Assembly (NCBI GenBank): GCA_964563505.1 | Contig: CAZLXW010000075.1 | Coordinates: forward strand, 1 to 16,584 | Reading direction: 5' to 3' | Source of the DNA: UBA1351 sp964563505 | GTDB taxonomy: Bacteria; Bacillota; Clostridia; Lachnospirales; Vallitaleaceae | Length of the DNA: 16,584 bases | Shown: in pieces, positions 6,730 to 13,630 of the stretch | Layout of the letters: each line of letters begins with the position of its first letter | Numbering within the stretch: the stretch's first letter is position 1 | Notes under the pieces: model-generated | What the model was told of the DNA's origin: nothing | Database searches by the model: none | What the model saw: only the letters and a program-made list of their open reading frames with translations | Made by a program: the position numbers and the translations under genes

Positions 6730-7203
6730 TTAGTCTAACTTTATATGACAATATCCGTTGGGATTTTTTTTGAGATAACGTTGATGATATTCTTCAGCAT
6801 CAAAAAAGTTTTCTAAAGGTTTGACTTCCGTTACAATCGGATCAGAATAATTATTTTGTTCCTTGTACAAGCTCTCTTTGATGATATCAATATCTTCCGG
6901 ATTAACATAATAAATTCCGGTTCGATATTGAGAACCTACATCGTTGCCTTGACGGTTTAATACAGTGGGATCAATGATTTGCCAATAAGCATCAAGTAAT
7001 TTTTTCAAAGAAAGTGTATAAGGGTCATATTCTATATATACAGCCTCTGCATGTTGGGTTGTTCCGGAACATACAAGTTCATAGGACGGGTTTTTAACAC
7101 TTCCGTTGGCATAACCGACTTTTGTGGATAAAACACCGGGTCGTCGAGAAAAATATTCTTCAACGCCCCAAAAACAGCCTCCGGCAAATACGATTTCTTT
7201 CAT
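6730..7203 (-). CDS. msrA: Peptide methionine (S)-S-oxide reductase MsrA
   Basis: 157 aa from ATG 7203, preceded by AAAGGAGG; a longer reading from 7221 would translate that binding site and is rejected. The signature GGCFWGVEE gives catalytic Cys10. The typical MsrA segments follow: GYANG, GTTQHAEAV, DPT-LNRQGNDVGSQYR-GIYY, and EEYHQRYL. Cys152 near the end (NPNGYCHI) is a likely resolving cysteine. It repairs the S-epimer of methionine sulfoxide in proteins and free amino acid, with thioredoxin as usual reductant. There is no fused or adjacent MsrB, so R-sulfoxide in proteins is not covered here; the free R form is handled by the fRMsr gene at 13130. The mRNA starts with an exceptional structured leader (7204-7363), which suggests post-transcriptional control. 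Confidence 0.96.
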   Translation of the reverse strand: MKEIVFAGGCFWGVEEYFSRRPGVLSTKVGYANGSVKNPSYELVCSGTTQHAEAVYIEYDPYTLSLKKLLDAYWQIIDPTVLNRQGNDVGSQYRTGIYYVNPEDIDIIKESLYKEQNNYSDPIVTEVKPLENFFDAEEYHQRYLKKNPNGYCHIKLD

Positions 7204-7224
7204 TGAAATTCCTCCTTTCATGTT

Positions 7225-7363
7225 CTGCTATAGTCGCTTTGTCCCTACTACAGGAAAGTCCTATTTTAGCTTTCTGCCTTGAAACATAGCAGAAAGCGTC
7301 AAGGATCTTTCCCTCCGTGAACAATCCGCAAAGCGGAACGCGACAGAGTCGCTTTGTACCTAC
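7225..7363 (-). promoter_or_regulatory. Highly structured msrA leader: candidate cis-regulatory RNA or intergenic repeat element
   Basis: On the minus strand, between an extended -10 and the msrA binding site, there is a GC-rich run of hairpins: GCGAC-loop-GTCGC (7340-7352), TCCGC-loop-GCGGA (7325-7337), and a two-part stem-loop. In the latter GGAAAGATCC (7312-7303) pairs with GGACTTTCC (7261-7253) around a perfect 9-bp GCTTTCTGC/GCAGAAAGC hairpin (7269-7297). A 7-bp CTGTAGT/ACTATAG hairpin (7253-7228) follows. Both ends carry the direct repeat AGTCGCTTTGT[C/A]CCTAC (plus-strand copies 7232-7248 and 7347-7363). No known riboswitch core is recognised, and there is no U-tract before the gene, so control would be at translation, stability or processing. 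A short dispersed repeat is the main alternative. Confidence 0.55.
7232..7363. repeat. 17-bp direct repeats bounding the msrA leader element
   Basis: AGTCGCTTTGT[C/A]CCTAC occurs at 7232-7248 and 7347-7363, 16 of 17 bases identical, offset 115. I noticed no further copy in the window. Confidence 0.85.
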
Positions 7364-7372
7364 ATTATAACA
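7364..7372 (-). promoter_or_regulatory. Extended -10 promoter of msrA
   Basis: Minus-strand TGT-TATAAT (7372-7364) with a poor -35. Transcription would begin near 7357, inside the first direct repeat, giving a leader of about 150 nt. Confidence 0.55.
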
Positions 7373-7452
7373 TATTTTTGGTGTATTTGGTATGATTTTG
7401 CTTGTGTATTCTCGATGGCTATTGAGTATATTGCCAAAATGTTTGAAAGTCA

Positions 7453-7481
7453 TTGACAGTAGATTTCAAACTCTGTAGAAT
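7453..7481 (+). promoter_or_regulatory. Promoter of the purine permease gene
   Basis: TTGACA (7453-7458), 17 bases, TAGAAT (7476-7481). The leader of about 38 bases is too short for a purine riboswitch. Confidence 0.75.
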
Positions 7482-7525
7482 AACTCTGTAAGTATTACTA
7501 CTTTACTACATGAAAGGGGTATCAT

Positions 7526-8851
7526 ATGTTTCAGCTCAAAGAACACAACACAAATGTTAGAACGGAAATTCTAGCAGGATTTACTACTTTTATGACAATG
7601 GCATATATTTTAATTGTCAATCCGGATATTCTCAGTAAAATCGGAGGCGACGTTACATTTAATGCAGTCTTTGTAGCAACTGCGCTAGCTGCCTTTGTTG
7701 GTACGACAGCCATGGCTTTACTTGCGAACTATCCATTTGCCTTAGCACCCGGTATGGGATTAAATGCTTTTTTTGCTTTTACGGTTGTCATTGCAGGACG
7801 TTTAACATGGCAACAGGCATTAACAGCAATTTTAATCGAAGGTATTATATTTATAATATTAACCTTTGTCAATGTACGTGAAGCTTTGTTTAATTCAATT
7901 CCAATGACCTTAAAATATGCAGTTAGTGCCGGAATTGGTTTATTTATTGCATTTATTGGTTTTCAAAATGCAGGAATTGTCGTTAATGATGATGCAACAT
8001 TGGTTTCAATCACAAAAGATATTACACAAGCACCGGTTGTATTAGCCTTACTTGGCGTTATTATTACAGCGATTTTTGTTGTTAAAAAAGTAAAAGGATC
8101 CATTTTGTTTGGAATTATTATTACATGGGTTTTAGCAATGATTGCAGAAGGAACGGGGTGGTACGTGCCGGATATGGAAAGCACATTTTCAGTGATACCA
8201 AGTGCAGTGGCCGCACCGATTGAAACAAGTGGCCTATTATTATTCCGATTTGATTTTGCGGCATTAGCAAACCTTGATTTTTGGGTCATTATGATATCCT
8301 TCTTATTTGTAGATTTATTTGATACATTAGGTACGCTTATTGGTGTGTCTTCAAAAGCCGGATTTTTAGATAAAGAAGGAAAGCTTCCAAAAGCGAAGCA
8401 AGCATTACTTGCAGATGCCATCGGAACAACCTTCGGTGCAATGGTAGGTACATCAACAACAACAACATATGTTGAAAGCGCGGCAGGTGTAGCAGACGGT
8501 GGTCGAACAGGACTGACAGCAATGACGACAGCCATGCTTTTCTTGTTGGCATTACCTTTTGCTCCACTATTTGCATCCATACCATCATTTGCGACAGCAC
8601 CGGCATTGATTATCGTTGGTTTTTATATGATGGAATCGGTGATGAAAATTAACTTTGCAGATCCTGCAAAAGGTATTCCTGCCTTTTTAACAATCATCGT
8701 CATGCCGGTTATGTACAGTATTTCTGAAGGTATTGCTTTCGGTGTAATTAGTTATACGGTTGTTAATGCGGTTTCAAAAAATAGAAAAGATTTACATCCA
8801 TTAATGTATGTCTTAACCATTCTTTTCATATTAAAGTTCATCTTTTTCTAG
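7526..8851 (+). CDS. NCS2-family purine permease (guanine/hypoxanthine/adenine, AzgA/PbuG type)
   Basis: 441 aa, with an AAAGGGG site before the ATG. An integral membrane protein with about 12-14 hydrophobic segments. The family signatures are clear: EILAGFTTFMTMAYIL near the N-terminus, NYPFALAPGMGLNAFFAF (about 68-85), VDLFDTLGTLIGV (about 262-274), and the loop GTSTTTTYVESAAGVADGGRTG that marks the AzgA-like branch of nucleobase:cation symporters. It should import purine bases with protons. Which purine is preferred cannot be told. It has its own promoter. The next promoter overlaps its stop codon and leads to the ZTP-controlled purine genes, so import and synthesis genes are neighbours, but this gene lies upstream of the riboswitch. 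No terminator is evident before that promoter. Confidence 0.94.
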   Translation: MFQLKEHNTNVRTEILAGFTTFMTMAYILIVNPDILSKIGGDVTFNAVFVATALAAFVGTTAMALLANYPFALAPGMGLNAFFAFTVVIAGRLTWQQALTAILIEGIIFIILTFVNVREALFNSIPMTLKYAVSAGIGLFIAFIGFQNAGIVVNDDATLVSITKDITQAPVVLALLGVIITAIFVVKKVKGSILFGIIITWVLAMIAEGTGWYVPDMESTFSVIPSAVAAPIETSGLLLFRFDFAALANLDFWVIMISFLFVDLFDTLGTLIGVSSKAGFLDKEGKLPKAKQALLADAIGTTFGAMVGTSTTTTYVESAAGVADGGRTGLTAMTTAMLFLLALPFAPLFASIPSFATAPALIIVGFYMMESVMKINFADPAKGIPAFLTIIVMPVMYSISEGIAFGVISYTVVNAVSKNRKDLHPLMYVLTILFILKFIFF

Positions 8852-8877
8852 ACATTTATAGAAAAATCGTGTATATT
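8849..8877 (+). promoter_or_regulatory. Promoter of the ZTP riboswitch - pfl - purH operon
   Basis: TAGACA (8849-8854, overlapping the permease stop codon), 17 bases, TATATT (8872-8877). Transcription would start about 27 bases before the aptamer. Confidence 0.65.
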
Positions 8878-8911
8878 TAGTGGGTAATTAGAATTAAAAA
8901 TAATAATAATA

Positions 8912-8982
8912 TTCTGTATGACTGGCGGATTAGGGAATGAACCCTACGGGAGTACAGAAAAAAATATGCCGACCGCCTGGGC
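8912..8982 (+). promoter_or_regulatory. ZTP (pfl) riboswitch aptamer
   Basis: The conserved core of the pfl motif is present: TGACTGGCGG (8919-8928), CGGGAG (8947-8952) and CCGCCTGGGC (8973-8982). P1 is TTCTGTA (8912-8918) with TACAGAA (8953-8959). The P2 hairpin is TAGGG (8931-8935) with CCCTA (8942-8946). The diagnostic pseudoknot pairs GGCGG (8924-8928) with CCGCC (8973-8977). The class binds ZTP/ZMP, the AICAR nucleotide that builds up when 10-formyl-THF is limiting. The genes after it (PFL and purH) are the classic targets. Confidence 0.95.
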
Positions 8983-9023
8983 GAAAAAGACACGTGTTCT
9001 TTTTTGTTCAGGTGGTCTTTTTT
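8971..9023 (+). terminator. Riboswitch-controlled attenuator (expression platform)
   Basis: GACCGCCTG (8971-8979) pairs with CAGGTGGTC (9009-9017, one G-U pair), followed by six T. Inside lies a second stem AAAAAGA/TCTTTTT (8984-9004). The 5' strand of this hairpin is the 3' strand of the aptamer pseudoknot, so the two folds exclude each other. Ligand binding should hold the pseudoknot and prevent termination: an ON switch. Confidence 0.9.
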
Positions 9024-9061
9024 CGGATTCTATGATTTATTTTTAGGAAAGGTTGTGTTTT

Positions 9062-11290
9062 ATGACAAAAGAAATATGGCAAAATTTTCAAACGGGACAT
9101 TGGAACCAGACCATTCATGTACAGGACTTTATACATGTGAATTTCACGCCATATGACAAGGAACCGGATTTTTTGTGTGGACCGACAGCAAGAACTCGCA
9201 GAGTCTATGAAAAGTATGAAGCTTTGCGCCAAGAAGAACTAGACAAAGAGGGTGTGCTTGATATTGATACAGAGACGGTATCCTCATTATTAACCTTTAA
9301 TCCGGGGTACATTAGCAAAGAGGATGAGTTGATTGTCGGATTACAAACGGACGAGCCCTTAAAACGTGGTGTAAATCCATTTGGTGGCATTCGTATGGCC
9401 AGAAAAGCATGTGAAGCCTATGGGTATAAGTTGAGTGATAAGGTTGAGCAGGAGTTTGCCTACAAAACGACCCATAATGACGGTGTATTTAGAGTATATA
9501 ATGAAGAAATGCGAGACGTTCGTCGGGCAGGAATTATTACGGGATTACCGGATGCCTATGGTCGAGGCCGTATTATCGGTGATTATCGACGAATTGCATT
9601 ATACGGGATTGACTACCTTATTCAGGATAAGGTCAATGATAAAGACCGAATCAGCGACTTACAAATGACGGAAGAACGCATACGGTTACTAGAAGAACTA
9701 CATCGTCAGATTGATTTTTTGAATAAACTTAAAGCAATGGCCAAAATGTATGGCCATGATATTGGAATCCCGGCGAAAAACGCGAGAGAAGCGATTCAAT
9801 GGACCTACTATGGATATCTAGGTGCAGTCAAGGAACAAAATGGTGCAGCAATGAGCCTTGGACGCGTGAGCAACTTTTTTGATATATATATTGAAAGAGA
9901 TATACATATGGGTGAATTAGATGAAACACGTGCTCAAGAGTTAATTGATGATTTTGTCATTAAGTTACGAATGGTTAGACAATTGCGTACGCCGGAATAT
10001 AATGAGCTTTTTGCCGGCGACCCCAATTGGGTCACAGAAGTTGTTGGCGGACTCACTGAAGATGAACGCCCTTTAATTACGAAAACGTCCTATCGAATGT
10101 TACAGACCTTATATAATCTAAATCCGGCGCCGGAGCCAAATCTGACAGTACTGTGGTCAGAAAAGTTACCCCAAGCTTTTAAAGAATTTTGTGCGAAGAT
10201 TTCGATTGATACAGATGCCATTCAATATGAAAATGATGACCTGATGCGTCCCATCTATGGGGATGATTATGGGATCGCTTGTTGTGTGTCTGCAATGAAA
10301 ATCGGTAAGCAGATGCAGTATTTCGGTGCAAGATGTAATCTACCCAAAGTTCTTCTCTTAGCCTTAAACGGTGGTCAGGAAGAACTTCACGGATACAAGC
10401 TCGGTCCTCAGATGGAAGCAGTGGATGAAGACGTTTTAGATTATGAAAACGTTATGGAACGCTTTGAAATCTATCAAAAATGGTTAGCTAAGCTCTATGT
10501 AAATATCATGAATATTATTCACCGTATGCATGACAAATATGCCTATGAAAAAACGCAGATGGGATTACATGATACCTATGTTCAACGTTTTATGGCTTTT
10601 GGACTTGCCGGATTATCCGTTATGGCAGACTCGCTGAGTGCCATCAAATACGCAAAAGTTAAACCCATTAAGAATGCCGATGGAGTGATTGTTGATTTTG
10701 ATATTCAAGGGGATTTTCCAAAATACGGGAATAATGATGACCGGGTGGATGCAATTGCAATAAAGATTACAGAAGATTTCATCAATGCCTTGCGTCAAAA
10801 TGAAACCTATAGAGAATCCATACACACCTTAAGTATATTAACCATTACATCCAATGTTGTCTATGGCAAGAAAACAGGAGCGACACCGGATGGACGTAAG
10901 GCCGGTCAACCCTTTGCACCGGGCGCAAACCCTATGCATGGACGTGATACAAACGGCGCATTAGCATCCCTTGAATCCGTAGCTAAGATTCCCTATGATG
11001 CATGTCGAGATGGTATATCTTGTACATTTTCAGTCCATCCCAAAGCGCTAGGTAAAACCGGTACAGATAAAACCCGTAATCTCGTCAGTATTCTTGACGG
11101 TTACTTCAGTAAAAAAGCCCATCATTTGAATGTGAATGTGCTGAACCCGGAGACCTTAACAGATGCAATGGAACATCCAAACAAATATCCAAATCTAACC
11201 GTTCGTGTTTCAGGCTATGCTGTGAACTTTAATCGCTTAAATCGAGAACAGCAGTTAGAAGTCATCGCACGAACCTACCACCAATTTTAG
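9062..11290 (+). CDS. pflB: Formate C-acetyltransferase (pyruvate formate-lyase), glycyl radical enzyme
   Basis: 742 aa from ATG 9062, with AGGAAAGG at 9045-9052; an upstream TTG at 9053 lies too close to that site. The catalytic pair Cys407-Cys408 sits in IACCVSAMKIGKQMQYFGARCN, and the glycyl radical Gly718 in RVSGYAV near the C-terminus, as in E. coli PflB (C418-C419, G734). It converts pyruvate and CoA to acetyl-CoA and formate in the anaerobic cytoplasm, and oxygen destroys its radical. It needs an activating enzyme (PflA), which is not in the window. Its place behind a ZTP riboswitch and 20 bases before purH argues that its job here is to supply formate for 10-formyl-THF in purine synthesis. 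Other glycyl radical enzymes (choline or glycerol lyases) are unlikely because they lack the adjacent Cys-Cys pair. Confidence 0.95.
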   Translation: MTKEIWQNFQTGHWNQTIHVQDFIHVNFTPYDKEPDFLCGPTARTRRVYEKYEALRQEELDKEGVLDIDTETVSSLLTFNPGYISKEDELIVGLQTDEPLKRGVNPFGGIRMARKACEAYGYKLSDKVEQEFAYKTTHNDGVFRVYNEEMRDVRRAGIITGLPDAYGRGRIIGDYRRIALYGIDYLIQDKVNDKDRISDLQMTEERIRLLEELHRQIDFLNKLKAMAKMYGHDIGIPAKNAREAIQWTYYGYLGAVKEQNGAAMSLGRVSNFFDIYIERDIHMGELDETRAQELIDDFVIKLRMVRQLRTPEYNELFAGDPNWVTEVVGGLTEDERPLITKTSYRMLQTLYNLNPAPEPNLTVLWSEKLPQAFKEFCAKISIDTDAIQYENDDLMRPIYGDDYGIACCVSAMKIGKQMQYFGARCNLPKVLLLALNGGQEELHGYKLGPQMEAVDEDVLDYENVMERFEIYQKWLAKLYVNIMNIIHRMHDKYAYEKTQMGLHDTYVQRFMAFGLAGLSVMADSLSAIKYAKVKPIKNADGVIVDFDIQGDFPKYGNNDDRVDAIAIKITEDFINALRQNETYRESIHTLSILTITSNVVYGKKTGATPDGRKAGQPFAPGANPMHGRDTNGALASLESVAKIPYDACRDGISCTFSVHPKALGKTGTDKTRNLVSILDGYFSKKAHHLNVNVLNPETLTDAMEHPNKYPNLTVRVSGYAVNFNRLNREQQLEVIARTYHQF

Positions 11291-11310
11291 CTATTTTGAA
11301 AGGAGCAATT

Positions 11311-12861
11311 ATGCGCGCATTAATCAGTGTATCAGACAAAACAGGTATTGTGGAATTTGCAAAAAAATTATCGGACCTTGGTGTGGAGATTATATCGACA
11401 GGAGGAACCAAGGCAAAGCTTCAAGAGGCCGGATTAGAAGTTATAGGAATTAGTGAAGTCACAGGATTTCCGGAATGTCTTGACGGACGCGTAAAAACAT
11501 TAGATCCGCATATTCATGCCGGAATTTTGGCTATGCGAAGCAACGCAGAGCATATGAATCAAATTAAGGAATTAGGTGTAAGGCCGATTGATTTAGTCGT
11601 TGTCAACTTATATCCTTTTAAGCAAACCATTTTAAAAGAAGGCGTACAACTGGAAGAAGCTATTGAAAATATTGATATCGGTGGTCCAACCATGCTACGG
11701 TCTGCGGCGAAAAACTATCAAGATGTTTCGGTGATTATTGATCCGGCAGATTATGTGCGTGTACTTGATGAAATCAAGGCAAACAAAAAAGTATCTAAAG
11801 ATACCAATTTTTATCTCAGTAGCAAAGTTTTCGAACATACGTCGGCCTATGATACGATGATTGCAAATTATATGCGCGAGCAACGTAAGGCGGAAGAATT
11901 GCCAGACCAAATTACCATGACCTATGAAAAAGTTCAGGATATGCGTTATGGGGAAAATCCACATCAAAAAGCTGCATTTTACAAAGAAATCGGTAACACA
12001 AAAGGATTCCTAACTAATGCGGTACAATTACACGGCAAAGAATTAAGCTTTAATAATATTAATGACACCAATGGTGCTCTAGAACTTTCCAAAGAATATG
12101 ATGAGCCGACGGTTGTGGCATGTAAGCATGCCAATCCTTGTGGTGTAGGAAGTGGAGAAAATATATACCAGGCCTATATGAAAGCCTATACATCTGATCC
12201 CAAATCAATTTTTGGCGGTATTGTTGTTGCCAATCGTGAGATTGATGAAAAGACCGCAGAAGAAATCAACAAAATCTTTATTGAGATTGTCGTAGCTCCC
12301 GGGTATTCTGAAAAAGCCTTAGATATATTAAAACAAAAGAAAAATATTCGCCTTCTCGAGTTGAAAAACATTGAAGAAAAACAACCGGAGACAGCCTATG
12401 ATTTGAAAAAAGTGAGTGGTGGTCTTCTCGTGCAAACCATTGATTCCAAACTTTTTGGGGATGAATTAACCGTTGTGACCAAGCGTCAACCAACAACTGA
12501 AGAAATGGAAGACCTAAAGTTCACGTGGAAGATAGTGAAATATGCCAAATCAAATGGTATCGCTATAGGAAAAGATAAACAATCTATTGGAGTTGGACCG
12601 GGACAAGTGAATCGTATATGGGCAGCCGATCAAGCTATCGATCATGCGATTGAAGCATTAGGCCAAGAATCCTTACAAGGAGCAGCTTTAGCATCAGATG
12701 CATTTTTCCCCTTCTCAGATGTTGTTGAGTCTGTGGCGAAAGCCGGAATAAAATGTATTATACAACCCGGCGGATCCATGCGAGATCAAGAGTCCATTGA
12801 TGCATGTGATCAACATGGAATTGCCATGGTCTTTACCGGAATGCGTCATTTTAGACACTAA
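11311..12861 (+). CDS. purH: Bifunctional AICAR transformylase / IMP cyclohydrolase
   Basis: 516 aa from ATG 11311 with AAAGGAG at 11299-11305; an in-frame TTG at 11296 would place the binding site inside the gene. The N-terminal MGS-like IMP cyclohydrolase domain shows SVSDKTGIVEFAK, STGGT and GRVKTLDPHIHAGIL. The AICAR transformylase domain follows with RYGENPHQKAA, the catalytic Lys-His of CKHANPCGVGSG (about 272-273), and the terminal FPFSDVVE, IQPGGSMRD and FTGMRHFRH motifs. It catalyses the last two steps of IMP synthesis and uses 10-formyl-THF to formylate AICAR (ZMP). Its substrate ZMP is thus an analogue of the ligand that switches on its own operon. It is co-transcribed with pflB. 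No terminator is seen immediately after the stop; the first strong one is at 13043-13078. Confidence 0.97.
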   Translation: MRALISVSDKTGIVEFAKKLSDLGVEIISTGGTKAKLQEAGLEVIGISEVTGFPECLDGRVKTLDPHIHAGILAMRSNAEHMNQIKELGVRPIDLVVVNLYPFKQTILKEGVQLEEAIENIDIGGPTMLRSAAKNYQDVSVIIDPADYVRVLDEIKANKKVSKDTNFYLSSKVFEHTSAYDTMIANYMREQRKAEELPDQITMTYEKVQDMRYGENPHQKAAFYKEIGNTKGFLTNAVQLHGKELSFNNINDTNGALELSKEYDEPTVVACKHANPCGVGSGENIYQAYMKAYTSDPKSIFGGIVVANREIDEKTAEEINKIFIEIVVAPGYSEKALDILKQKKNIRLLELKNIEEKQPETAYDLKKVSGGLLVQTIDSKLFGDELTVVTKRQPTTEEMEDLKFTWKIVKYAKSNGIAIGKDKQSIGVGPGQVNRIWAADQAIDHAIEALGQESLQGAALASDAFFPFSDVVESVAKAGIKCIIQPGGSMRDQESIDACDQHGIAMVFTGMRHFRH

Positions 12862-12953
12862 ACCAAATGATCATAAATGAACAAAAAGACCAAAATTGAA
12901 AATATGATTAATTTATTCTTGGAGACTTGTTATGAATTAAAAAATATGATAGA

Positions 12954-13012
12954 TTATAGATGTAGCTAGTCATCCCTTCTAGTGCGCCAGCACATTAATG
13001 ACTAGACTATAA
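12954..13012. repeat. Long imperfect palindrome after purH
   Basis: Nested arms TTATAG/CTATAA (12954-12959, 13007-13012), CTAGTCAT/ATGACTAG (12966-12973, 12998-13005) and GTGC/GCAC (12982-12985, 12990-12993) form one hairpin of about 59 nt. It has no U-tract. It may be a 3' UTR processing or stability element, or a relic. Apart from it, 12862-13042 holds only a 30-codon reading frame at 12877-12969 without a ribosome binding site. Confidence 0.6.
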
Positions 13013-13042
13013 CCCTTATTAATTATTTATACTCCCCTCATC

Positions 13043-13078
13043 AAAGTAAAAAAAGACCGTATGGTCTTTTTTTACTTT
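13043..13078. terminator. Perfect bidirectional terminator
   Basis: A 16-bp perfect stem (13043-13058 with 13063-13078, core AAAGACC/GGTCTTT) with a GTAT loop and seven-T arms. It ends the riboswitch-pfl-purH transcript. Confidence 0.93.
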
Positions 13079-13086
13079 ATATTCAA

Positions 13087-13095
13087 TGATATAAT
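13087..13095 (+). promoter_or_regulatory. Extended -10 promoter of the fRMsr-M16C operon
   Basis: TGA-TATAAT at 13087-13095. The -35 would fall in the T-rich arm of the preceding terminator and is weak. The leader is about 28 bases. Confidence 0.6.
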
Positions 13096-13129
13096 AGACC
13101 AATATATTACTTAAAGGAGACAATACACT

Positions 13130-13630
13130 ATGTTTGATATTTCATCAATAGCCAATGGCAACCAAGAAGAGTTTTATCAATCTTTAAATGATTTTGTACA
13201 AGGTATTATGTATGATGAAGAAGATCTTATTGCTAATCTTGCAAATGTAGCCAGTTTATTATATAACACAATGGAAAATGTCAACTGGGCAGGATTTTAT
13301 TTATTAAAGAAAGATGTATTAGTATTAGGACCGTTTCACGGAAAACCGGCATGTATTCGTATAAAAGTCGGGGAAGGTGTTTGTGGAAAAGCAGTCTCAA
13401 GCGGACAAACACAGCGTGTGGATAATGTACATTTGTTTGAAGGACATATTCCATGTGATGGGGATACAAATTCGGAAATAGTTATTCCGATTTATAACAA
13501 AAACGAAGTGGTTGCAGTTCTTGATATCGATAGTCCGATTTTACATCGATTTAATGAAGTCGACCAAAGGGAACTCGAAAAAATAACTCGTTATTTAAGT
13601 AATGGGTGCAATTGGGAGGTAAAGCGATGA
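13130..13630 (+). CDS. msrC: Free methionine-(R)-sulfoxide reductase (GAF domain, fRMsr)
   Basis: 166 aa, AAAGGAG site before the ATG. A single GAF domain with the family core NWAGFYLL, LGPFHGKPAC, GEGVCGKA, QRVDNVH, GHIPCDGDTNSEIV and VLDIDSP. The three cysteines Cys75, Cys85 and Cys109 have the same spacing (10 and 24) as the redox cysteines of E. coli fRMsr (84, 94, 118). It reduces the R-isomer of free methionine sulfoxide in the cytoplasm, which MsrA cannot do. It is the first gene of a two-gene operon. Its stop overlaps the start of the M16C peptidase (ATGA), so the two are translationally coupled. A signalling GAF domain is unlikely because all catalytic residues are present. Confidence 0.94.
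   Translation: MFDISSIANGNQEEFYQSLNDFVQGIMYDEEDLIANLANVASLLYNTMENVNWAGFYLLKKDVLVLGPFHGKPACIRIKVGEGVCGKAVSSGQTQRVDNVHLFEGHIPCDGDTNSEIVIPIYNKNEVVAVLDIDSPILHRFNEVDQRELEKITRYLSNGCNWEVKR

Noticed and set aside
7232..7363. CRISPR array or insertion-sequence ends
   Set aside because: Only two imperfect direct repeats occur, with a structured interval. There is no regular spacer series, no inverted terminal repeats and no transposase.
7160..7453. 97-codon minus-strand reading frame across the msrA start region
   Set aside because: It runs through the structured leader in a different frame from msrA, has no binding site, and its composition is not protein-like. It is a shadow of the leader element.
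7482..7525. Purine riboswitch before the permease
   Set aside because: Only about 38 bases of leader are available, with no conserved purine-aptamer core.
7963..8580. 205-codon minus-strand frame inside the permease gene
   Set aside because: It is antisense to a clearly conserved membrane protein, rich in Ser/Ala/Thr as expected of a mirrored frame, and has no ribosome binding site.
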